A DNA stretch of 56,590 nt, taken from NCBI RefSeq assembly GCF_934371575.1, contig NZ_CAKRNY010000022.1, positions 1 to 56,590 on the forward strand, given 5' to 3'. Source of the stretch: an uncultured Blautia sp. Lineage in GTDB: Bacteria; Bacillota; Clostridia; Lachnospirales; Lachnospiraceae. Made by a program: the position numbers and the translations under genes. Of this stretch, positions 50,454 through 56,590 are shown one piece after another. Under the pieces are notes generated by a model, which worked only from the letters and a program-made list of their open reading frames with translations, was not told where the DNA came from and did no database searches. How positions within the stretch are numbered: position 1 is the first letter of the stretch; the number at the start of each line of letters is the position of its first letter.

Positions 50454-51065
50454 TTATTTTCCATCAATTCCTTTGTTACCAAGCATCAGACAGAACTGTT
50501 TTATAATACGATCCACTTCTCCTGTAACCGCATCAACGCCAGCTTCTGTTTCCCGCCAGTTTTCTCTGGTAATTCCATCCGGACAGGCCGGACATACTAA
50601 AATTTCAGTTTCCGGATATAATAGCTGATAATACATCAGCGATCTTCTGGCATGATAGGTTTTACAGCAGAGAATTGCTTTTTTCACCTGAAGCTTATGA
50701 AGGTCTGTTACCTGCCTCGAAAAAATAGCATTTTCATAAGTAAAGGTTGCCTGATTTTCTTTCAAAATTGCCTTTTCCGGAACACCATTTCTCATCAATA
50801 CTGTTTTCAGGAAGTCCCATTCTGTATTATAATTTCCTTCATATAATTCCTTCTTAGATTGTACTCCTACAAATTTCCCAAGCGTAATACTATATCGCCC
50901 GCTTGGCAAAATCCAGGGCGCATAGCCCTCTTTGTACAACCTGGCAGCTTTTTCTGCCATCTCCGGAAAACCATTTCCCGGTACAAAAATAATATCTGCT
51001 TTCTCCGGATTATTTTCGGCAAAAACAAAATCTTCTGTATTCTTCAAAAATTCTGGATAATTCAC
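50454..51065 (-). CDS. YdcF-family (DUF218) protein
   Basis: 203 residues, without a membrane segment. DIIFVPGNGFPEMAEKAARLY, NQATFTYENAIFSRQV and KKAILCCKTYHARRSLMYY match the DUF218/YdcF pattern (IVVLG-type start, E-x-x-S-x-x-T-x-E-N-A-x-x-S, and T-x-x-x-H-x-x-R). The family is linked to envelope metabolism, and one member binds S-adenosylmethionine; the reaction here is unknown. It is upstream-adjacent to the amidase gene (102-bp T-rich gap). Confidence 0.88.
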   Translation of the reverse strand: MNYPEFLKNTEDFVFAENNPEKADIIFVPGNGFPEMAEKAARLYKEGYAPWILPSGRYSITLGKFVGVQSKKELYEGNYNTEWDFLKTVLMRNGVPEKAILKENQATFTYENAIFSRQVTDLHKLQVKKAILCCKTYHARRSLMYYQLLYPETEILVCPACPDGITRENWRETEAGVDAVTGEVDRIIKQFCLMLGNKGIDGK

Positions 51066-51167
51066 TCTTGTGTCCTTTCTTTTGCTATTTTTTCTTAGTT
51101 CTGTTATTTTTTATTATATCTTTTTTTCCTTTTCATTTCTACAAAAAAGCAGTTTTTCGAAGATTTC

Positions 51168-51932
51168 TCATTTTGTCACAATCAGAGTACAGTATCCATC
51201 ATCCCGAAGCCTTTGTTCCATGCGAATAGCATTATCCAGCTGTAAAAAAGCTCCTGTCTGAACTTTATAAAGATCTCCATCCTGTAAAATATATGCCGGA
51301 TAGCCTTTTTCCTGGAGCCTATACAGCATCCTGTCTGCATTTTCCCGTTTACGGAAAGCTCCTGTCTGGACACGATAATAAACCGGCTCTTCCCCCTGCT
51401 GCTGATCCAGTGTTCCAAGAATCGCACCTGCGATAGCCTGAGCAATTTCTTTATTCTTTTCATCGTAAAGTTTATTATCCACGTCAGAATTTATAAATCC
51501 TGTTTCAATGAGAAGTGCGGGCATTTTCGTTTTCCGCAGTACGACAAGGCCTGGTCTTTCCTCGACTCCAATTTCCCGAAACCCCAGTTCCCCAAGTGCA
51601 CCTAAAATATTCTTTGCCATTTCATATTTTATTCCTTTTTTGTCATAAATCAGTACTTCCACACCATTATACTGATTCGCCTTTGGACTGCTGTTTCTGT
51701 GAAAAGAAATAAAATAATCCACTTTTGCTTCATTTGCCAGCCGCGCCCTTTCAAACGGTGAAATATAATCGTCTGTATTTCTTGTATATAAAACATCAAT
51801 TCCATTTTCAGACAGAATTCTTCCCACATCCATAGCCAGTGCAAGACTGTCATCTTTTTCCCGTCGTCCCTTATATACTGCACCCGGATCGTTTCCACCA
51901 TGTCCGGCATCGATCATAATAGAATATGGCAT
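51168..51932 (-). CDS. N-acetylmuramoyl-L-alanine amidase with SPOR domain
   Basis: 254 residues. Amidase_3 fold: zinc ligands in DAGHGG (His), REKDDS (Glu) and SFHRNSS (His), and the catalytic Glu in LIETGFINS. A C-terminal SPOR domain (about 183-254), which binds denuded peptidoglycan, shows its two YxVQTGAF repeats. The enzyme cuts the bond between muramic acid and the stem peptide. No signal peptide or anchor is present: the zinc domain starts at residue 4. It is therefore either exported or released by other means, or the true start is missing. Divergent from the TrpX-like operon. Confidence 0.92.
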   Translation of the reverse strand: MPYSIMIDAGHGGNDPGAVYKGRREKDDSLALAMDVGRILSENGIDVLYTRNTDDYISPFERARLANEAKVDYFISFHRNSSPKANQYNGVEVLIYDKKGIKYEMAKNILGALGELGFREIGVEERPGLVVLRKTKMPALLIETGFINSDVDNKLYDEKNKEIAQAIAGAILGTLDQQQGEEPVYYRVQTGAFRKRENADRMLYRLQEKGYPAYILQDGDLYKVQTGAFLQLDNAIRMEQRLRDDGYCTLIVTK

Positions 51933-51996
51933 GTCAGATTTTCCTTTCTCAATGCTATTTCTCTATTAGAATATGTAAAAAAATACCAAAAGCAAC

Positions 51997-52025
51997 TTGA
52001 CTTTTACGCTTTAAAGCGGTATTAT
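51997..52025 (+). promoter_or_regulatory. promoter of the TrpXYZ-like operon
   Basis: TTGACT (51997-52002), a 17-bp spacer and TATTAT (52020-52025), about 57 bp before the SBP start. Confidence 0.82.
52007..52018. promoter_or_regulatory. palindromic operator inside the promoter spacer
   Basis: CGCTTTAAAGCG is a perfect 12-bp palindrome lying wholly between the -35 and the -10. A protein bound here would block RNA polymerase. No regulator gene is adjacent. Confidence 0.6.
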
Positions 52026-52081
52026 TTTGTGCAGGCAATACTTTAAACTAAAAAAATACTTTTTTAAGGAGGAAATACAAT

Positions 52082-53059
52082 ATGAAAAGAAAGGTTTTAT
52101 CCGTAATTCTGGCCGGTGCAATGGCAGCAGGTCTTGCAGGTACAGTAACCGTACACGCTGAAGAGCAGAAAACATACAATATCGGTATCTGTCAGCTGGT
52201 TCAGCATGAAGCACTGGATGCAGCAACCGAAGGATTTAAGGATGCTGTAAAAGAAGGTCTGGGTGAAGAAAACGTCACCTTCGACGAGCAGAATGCACAG
52301 GGCGATTCCGCTAACTGCAGTACTATCATCAACAACTTTGTTTCCAGCAATGTAGATCTGATCCTGGCAAACGCTACTGCATCTCTTCAGGCAGCTGCAG
52401 CCGGAACAAGTGACATTCCGATTCTCGGAACAGCAGTCACTGAATATGGCGTAGCTCTTGATCTTACTGATTTTGACGGTACTGTTGGCGGAAATATCTC
52501 CGGTACTTCAGACCTTGCCCCACTTGAAGATCAGGCAGCCATGTTGAATGAGCTTTTCCCGGATGCGAAGAACGTAGGTCTTCTCTACTGCTCCGCTGAG
52601 CCAAACTCCCAGTATCAGGTTGATACCGTAAAGGCTGCTCTTGAGGATCTTGGATACACCTGCGAATATTATGCATTCTCTGATTCCAACGATATCTCTT
52701 CTGTTGTAACAAATGCAGCTTCTGACAGCGACGTTATCTATGTTCCTACCGATAACACAGCTGCTTCCAATACAGAGCTGATCAACAACATCTGCCTTCC
52801 GGCAAAGGTTCCGGTAATCGCAGGTGAAGAGGGAATCTGCTCTGGATGCGGTGTTGCTACACTTTCCATCAGCTACTATGATCTTGGAAAAGCAACTGGC
52901 GAAATGGCAGTTAAGATTCTCAAAGATGGCGAAGATATCTCCACAATGCCAATCGAGTATGCGCCAAACTTCACAAAAGAATACAACGCAGATATTTGCC
53001 AGGAACTTGGAATTGAAATTCCAGATGGCTACGTTGCTATTGGTGCTGATGCAGAATAA
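52082..53059 (+). CDS. ABC substrate-binding protein (TrpX-like family)
   Basis: 325 residues. Residues 1-26 are a signal peptide ending VHA, a signal-peptidase-I site; no lipobox cysteine is present. The mature part matches the ABC_sub_bind family: YNIGICQLVQHEALDAATEGF, DLILANATASLQAA, DIPILGTAVTEYG, YDLGKATGEMAVKILKDGEDI and YVAIGADAE. Family members linked to this operon type bind aromatic amino acids or related small molecules, tryptophan in the case of TrpX. First gene of a three-gene importer, with AAGGAGG at the correct distance. Confidence 0.9.
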   Translation: MKRKVLSVILAGAMAAGLAGTVTVHAEEQKTYNIGICQLVQHEALDAATEGFKDAVKEGLGEENVTFDEQNAQGDSANCSTIINNFVSSNVDLILANATASLQAAAAGTSDIPILGTAVTEYGVALDLTDFDGTVGGNISGTSDLAPLEDQAAMLNELFPDAKNVGLLYCSAEPNSQYQVDTVKAALEDLGYTCEYYAFSDSNDISSVVTNAASDSDVIYVPTDNTAASNTELINNICLPAKVPVIAGEEGICSGCGVATLSISYYDLGKATGEMAVKILKDGEDISTMPIEYAPNFTKEYNADICQELGIEIPDGYVAIGADAE

Positions 53060-53107
53060 TAAATTTTCATATAATTTTTGACATTTCGCTGCTTCAGGCA
53101 GCATAAT

Positions 53108-53146
53108 CACAGACAGCGGGAAGGAGATCCTCTCTCGCTGTTTGTG
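53108..53146 (+). other. intercistronic hairpin after the SBP gene
   Basis: CACAGACAGCG (53108-53118) pairs with CGCTGTTTGTG (53136-53146), 11 bp with one G-U. No T-run follows. In ABC importers such hairpins stabilise the SBP message relative to the membrane subunits. Confidence 0.5.
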
Positions 53147-53261
53147 TCGTTTCAGAAGAAGTGTATTTTTAATCACATTCTTTTGCATAAATATGCATGA
53201 AATTACTTTTTCCGGACATTTTGTCTATAAAAAACTTTTACGCATGCAGGAGGATAAAAAC

Positions 53262-54188
53262 ATGCAAATTGCGAACTTAATCATGGCACTTCCAGGTGCC
53301 GCTGCTCAGGGTCTGATCTGGGGAATTATGGCCATCGGTGTCTATCTTACATTCCGGGTCCTTGACATCGCCGATCTGACAGTAGATGGCACCATGTGTA
53401 CCGGAGGTGCTGTCTGTGTTATGATGATGATCAGCGGACATAACGTATGGGTATCTCTTTTGGTTGCCACACTGGCAGGTATGCTCGCCGGACTTGTCAC
53501 AGGTATTTTCCATACCTTTATGGGAATTCCCGCCATCCTTGCCGGAATCCTGACACAGCTGTCCCTTTATTCCATTAACCTGAAAATCATGGGAAAAGCC
53601 AACCAGGCCATCAACGTTGACAAATACCCGATTCTTATTTCCTTGAGACGTATAAAAAATGTACCGATCACACAGAATACAATTTTAATCGTTGCTTTGT
53701 TTATTGTTGTAATCATTGCAATTCTGTACTGGTTCTTCGGAACTGAACTTGGTTGTTCTCTCCGTGCTACCGGATGTAACCCGAATATGTCACGCGCACA
53801 GGGTATCAACACCGATTTTTGTAAGGTACTTGGTCTTATGGTTTCCAACGGACTGGTAGCTCTTTCCAGTGCTCTTCTTGCTCAGTATCAGGGATTTGCA
53901 GATGTAAACATGGGTCGTGGTGCCATCGTAATCGGACTTGCTGCTGTAATTATCGGAGAAGCAATTTTCAGCCGCATTTTCCGGAATTTTGCACTTCGCC
54001 TTCTCTCTGTAGCATTTGGATCCATCCTTTATTATCTGGTTCTCCAGACAGTTATCTGGATGGGTATCGACACAGATCTTTTGAAAATGCTGTCTGCACT
54101 TATAGTTGCCGTATTCCTGGCAGTTCCTTACTGGAAAGGAAAGTTTTTCGCAAAACCAGCAAAGCGCGGAGGTAAGAACAATGCTTGA
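53262..54188 (+). CDS. ABC importer permease (TrpY-like)
   Basis: 308 residues, about nine hydrophobic segments, BPD_transp_2 type. AQGLIWGIMAIGVYLTFRVLDIADLTVDG is the family N-terminus (I quote it only in part below as ADLTVDG), and GCSLRATGCNPNMSRAQGI is the cytoplasmic coupling loop. The start at 53262 has AGGAGG 8 bases upstream. It overlaps the ATPase gene by 8 bp, so they are translationally coupled. Works with the SBP encoded 200 bp upstream. Confidence 0.93.
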   Translation: MQIANLIMALPGAAAQGLIWGIMAIGVYLTFRVLDIADLTVDGTMCTGGAVCVMMMISGHNVWVSLLVATLAGMLAGLVTGIFHTFMGIPAILAGILTQLSLYSINLKIMGKANQAINVDKYPILISLRRIKNVPITQNTILIVALFIVVIIAILYWFFGTELGCSLRATGCNPNMSRAQGINTDFCKVLGLMVSNGLVALSSALLAQYQGFADVNMGRGAIVIGLAAVIIGEAIFSRIFRNFALRLLSVAFGSILYYLVLQTVIWMGIDTDLLKMLSALIVAVFLAVPYWKGKFFAKPAKRGGKNNA

Positions 54189-54975
54189 GATTAAAAACAT
54201 ATACAAAACCTTTAATCCGGGAACCATCAACGAAAAGGTGGCTCTTAACGGACTTTCCCTAAATTTAAAGGAGGGAGATTTTGTTACTGTCATCGGCGGC
54301 AACGGTGCTGGAAAATCCACCATGTTGAATGCAGTTGCCGGTGTATGGCCAATTGATGAGGGTCAGATCATTATTGATGGTACAGATGTCACCAAGCTTT
54401 CCGAGTATAAAAGAGCCACCTATCTAGGACGTGTATTTCAGGATCCTATGACTGGTACTGCTGCCACTATGGGAATCGAGGAAAATCTTGCTCTTGCCAA
54501 ACGCCGGGGAAAAACAAGACTTCTTCGTTCCGGAATCACAAAAGCCGAACGTGCAGAATACAAAGAGCTTCTGAAGGTTCTGAACCTTGGACTTGAGGAT
54601 CGTCTCACTTCAAAAGTAGGACTTCTCTCCGGTGGACAGCGACAGGCTCTCACACTTCTGATGGCTACACTTCAGAAGCCAAAGCTTCTCCTCCTGGACG
54701 AGCATACTGCTGCACTTGATCCCAAAACAGCTGCAAAGGTACTTGATATTACTGACAAAATTGTCAACCGTGATCACCTTACCACCCTGATGATCACACA
54801 TAACATGAAAGATGCAATCGCCCATGGCAATCGTCTTATTATGATGATGAATGGAAAAATCGTTCTGGATATCCAGGGTGAAGAAAAGAAAAAGCTTACC
54901 GTAAAACAGCTTCTTGATAAATTCGAGGAGGCCAGCGGTGAAGAGTTCTCAAATGACTCTGCAATTCTTGGTTAA
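54181..54975 (+). CDS. ABC importer ATPase (TrpZ-like)
   Basis: 264 residues. Walker A GGNGAGKS, Q-loop GRVFQDP, signature LSGGQRQALTL, Walker B LLLLDEHTAALD and switch region MITHNMKDA are intact. The Walker B segment ends EHT instead of the common EPT, as in other members of this importer family. The start is at 54181, inside the last codons of the permease gene. The operon ends in the terminator 54992-55035. Confidence 0.94.
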   Translation: MLEIKNIYKTFNPGTINEKVALNGLSLNLKEGDFVTVIGGNGAGKSTMLNAVAGVWPIDEGQIIIDGTDVTKLSEYKRATYLGRVFQDPMTGTAATMGIEENLALAKRRGKTRLLRSGITKAERAEYKELLKVLNLGLEDRLTSKVGLLSGGQRQALTLLMATLQKPKLLLLDEHTAALDPKTAAKVLDITDKIVNRDHLTTLMITHNMKDAIAHGNRLIMMMNGKIVLDIQGEEKKKLTVKQLLDKFEEASGEEFSNDSAILG

Positions 54976-54991
54976 TACTTCGTTTTTTCAT

Positions 54992-55035
54992 GAACTGCAG
55001 GCAGATTTCAAACAGATCTGCCGCAGTTCTTTTTT
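54992..55035. terminator. terminator of the TrpXYZ-like operon
   Basis: GAACTGC...GGCAGAT (54992-55006) pairs with ATCTGCCGCAGTTC (55016-55029), followed by six T residues. A-rich sequence on the other side lets it also serve the convergent DUF5688 gene. Confidence 0.9.
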
Positions 55036-55066
55036 CAGCTTTAATCATTTCCTTTTCCCGTTTTTC

Positions 55067-56041
55067 TCAGGGACACGGCTTTGGTCTCCCCAGTTCCAGA
55101 AAAGCGGTACCCTTGTATACCATAAATTTCCCGGTATTTCTGCAATATCTGTAAACTTTATCTGTAAGGAAATCCTCTTCTGGTGTTGCCTCACGTAAAG
55201 TATCTCTCAAAACAGTCTCCAGATCATCAGGATAAGACAGCTCTGTGCTATGAATCATCACCTCATGAATACTTGTAAACACCATATAAAAATCAGCTTC
55301 CAGAAGATCTGCCAGTCGTTTAGCTACACCTGGTAAAAATATTGCCACTGCCCCATTCGTCCTCCTGGCTGTACTCAGACAATTTCCAATGCTGTCTCTT
55401 TTCATAAAGAATTCATGATTTAAATCCATAAAACATTCACCACTATAATCCGGATTATAAACCATGTTTTCCCAATAATAGATTCGCGGCGGTGAAATAA
55501 AATACGTATTCAAAAGGGCCGCCTCAAAAACCGTATTTTCATCCAGTTTCCATTCTCCAAGACATTCCTTCCGTATTTTCATGCTGCTGATACGACCATC
55601 GATTTCTCCGATCTGCATATAAAGAACCAATGCAATATCTCCAATTCTGCGATACACTGCTCTGGCAAGCTCTCTTTTGTGCATCTTCACATTAAGAAGG
55701 CGAATAAACAGATCTTTTTTCACTTTCTCATAATTATTCAAATTCCTGGTTTTCTCAAAAAAATCTGTTTCCTTCACCTTGCGAATTTCACGTACTACAG
55801 TTCCAGCAATCTGTTCCAGAGAGATTCCATCCTCATAATCCTCAAACAATTCCTCCGTATGAATTCCGCAAACTTCTTTTCCCGTAGAAGAGACACTGCA
55901 TTCCACAAAAAGGCGATCGCCATTTGGTGTCATCCCATCCTCGTCTCTCTCTTCAAAGTAAACCTGTTTTTCATTAAGCCCAAGTCGTTCCATCAATTCA
56001 CGACGCAGACCTTCCACAAATGTTGCATACTCTTTACCCAT
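55067..56041 (-). CDS. DUF5688 family protein
   Basis: 324 residues. The pattern of a helical N-terminus (MGKEYATFVEGLRRELMERL), VKKDLFIRLLNV, IGDIALVLYMQIGE and a C-terminal VFTSIHEVMIHS segment is that of DUF5688 proteins, present in many Lachnospiraceae, often in several copies, with unknown function. No membrane segments or signal peptide are seen, so the protein is probably cytoplasmic. The start at 56041 has AAAGGA upstream, and the promoter lies at 56183-56211. Not linked to its neighbours. Confidence 0.85.
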   Translation of the reverse strand: MGKEYATFVEGLRRELMERLGLNEKQVYFEERDEDGMTPNGDRLFVECSVSSTGKEVCGIHTEELFEDYEDGISLEQIAGTVVREIRKVKETDFFEKTRNLNNYEKVKKDLFIRLLNVKMHKRELARAVYRRIGDIALVLYMQIGEIDGRISSMKIRKECLGEWKLDENTVFEAALLNTYFISPPRIYYWENMVYNPDYSGECFMDLNHEFFMKRDSIGNCLSTARRTNGAVAIFLPGVAKRLADLLEADFYMVFTSIHEVMIHSTELSYPDDLETVLRDTLREATPEEDFLTDKVYRYCRNTGKFMVYKGTAFLELGRPKPCP

Positions 56042-56059
56042 ATAAATTTCCTTTCTTGA

Positions 56060-56140
56060 TAAAAAATAAAACTGCTGAAATGAAAGTGGGCGAAACACCC
56101 GAACGAGCGCCATTTTTGCTGTGCATTGCAAGTGGCACGT
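56060..56140. repeat. GC-richer leader block of the DUF5688 gene
   Basis: Within an AT-rich leader, this block has distinct composition and several small inverted words (GTGGGCGAAACACCC, and GTGC/GCAC around 56119-56137). It looks like a family of intergenic repeats, but no second copy is in the window. The rest of 56042-56368 is AT-rich, apart from the promoter and the pckA terminator. Confidence 0.4.
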
Positions 56141-56182
56141 ATTTGAAATAAAAGAAAATTGCTTTGAGTTGCTGTAGAGATA

Positions 56183-56211
56183 AGTATATAAGATACAGAA
56201 GTATTTGTAAA
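56183..56211 (-). promoter_or_regulatory. promoter of the DUF5688 gene
   Basis: On the minus strand, TTTACA (56206-56211), a 17-bp spacer and TATACT (56183-56188). It implies a leader of about 135 nt. Confidence 0.7.
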
Positions 56212-56321
56212 GGATTTTCTATCGACAAATTCCTCTTTGATTTTTCTGATAATAATTTAACAGATTTTCGTAATCTTTTAACCGAAAAGCATTGTTATAT
56301 ATACGCATAATTATGAAATAG

Positions 56322-56350
56322 AAAAGGATCTGCCGCAAATACGGCAGACC
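56322..56350 (-). terminator. terminator after pckA
   Basis: GGTCTGCCG (56342-56350) pairs with CGGCAGATCC (56326-56335) around a 6-nt loop, followed on the minus strand by TTTTC. Confidence 0.85.
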
Positions 56351-56368
56351 CTGTATAATCTTATAAAA

Positions 56369-56590
56369 TTAAGCCTGAGGACCAGCTGAAACAAGTGCTT
56401 TACCAGCTTCATTTCCCTCATATTTCTTGAAGTTCTTAACAAAACGATCTGCAAGATCTTTCGCTTTAACTTCCCACTCAGAAGCATCTGCATATGTGTC
56501 ACGAGGATCAAGAATACCTGTGTCAACGCCTGTAAGCTCTGTAGGAACCTCAAAGTTGAAGAATGGAATCTTCTTAGTCGGTGCTGTTAA
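56369..56590 (-). CDS. pckA: ATP-dependent phosphoenolpyruvate carboxykinase, C-terminal fragment
   Basis: The last 73 codons of a gene that continues beyond the right edge. The frame reads [20 protein letters not shown], then [14 protein letters not shown] and [15 protein letters not shown], which matches the C-terminus of ATP-type PEP carboxykinase. The enzyme interconverts oxaloacetate and PEP with ATP/ADP. The catalytic part lies outside the window. It ends at a clear terminator. Confidence 0.93.
   Translation of the reverse strand, partial: LTAPTKKIPFFNFEVPTELTGVDTGILDPRDTYADASEWEVKAKDLADRFVKNFKKYEGNEAGKALVSAGPQA

Overview
The window reads as chromosome of a Gram-positive, low-to-mid GC Clostridia member, most likely Lachnospiraceae (Blautia-like is a guess). 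The evidence is the SCIFF peptide with its radical SAM maturase and the TIGR04086 membrane protein next to secDF, the recJ-apt-rel-MBL-hemZ-hisS-aspS order, YtrA-type ABC operons, DUF5688 and DUF6449 proteins, strong AGGAGG ribosome sites and TTGACA/TATAAT promoters. Most genes are on the minus strand. No tRNA, rRNA or CRISPR array was found.

Region by region: 1-1490 is one end of an integrated element (parB fragment, parA, DUF3970-like, DUF6075) that abuts the terminator of rpsB-tsf (1714-3535). 3805-9655 holds an RsuA-type pseudouridine synthase, a GntR/ABC operon with a palindromic operator, a CPBP protease-like protein and a HAD phosphatase. 9733-11897 is a translationally coupled pair: a membrane Ser/Thr kinase and a secreted proline-rich repeat protein. 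12165-14878 holds argS and degV; degV has a terminator-bearing structured leader that may be an attenuator or a small RNA.

15117-23922 is the most unusual block. A solute-binding lipoprotein with an Asp-box, propeller-like front half, a histidine kinase, a response regulator, a MalF/MalG-type permease pair, an HlyD-type adaptor and a MacB-topology membrane protein lie together with no ATPase gene. All three promoters of the block carry the same direct repeat, TTAGAGA-N5-TAGAGA (11-bp period), 8-9 bp upstream of the -10. This points to one regulon controlled by the local response regulator, including autoregulation. 24239-29763 is a separate MacAB-like exporter with its own ATPase and two different adaptors carrying long acidic or Asp/Ser-rich stretches. 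A divergent lipoprotein gene follows.

31231-46683 is a conserved housekeeping cluster: aspS, hisS, an HD-GYP domain protein, hemZ, an MBL hydrolase, rel, apt, recJ, secDF, the SCIFF maturase, the SCIFF peptide and TIGR04086. 46738-56590 holds a sortase-type repeat surface protein, a CNNM/CorC-type protein, a YdcF protein, an amidase with a SPOR domain, a TrpXYZ-like ABC importer with a palindrome inside its promoter, a DUF5688 protein and the 3' end of pckA.

A family of small hairpin repeats (core ATGAGYAAGTAGC...AGCGGAYTRCGAATGT) occurs at least three times, at about 3742, 19448 and 24002.
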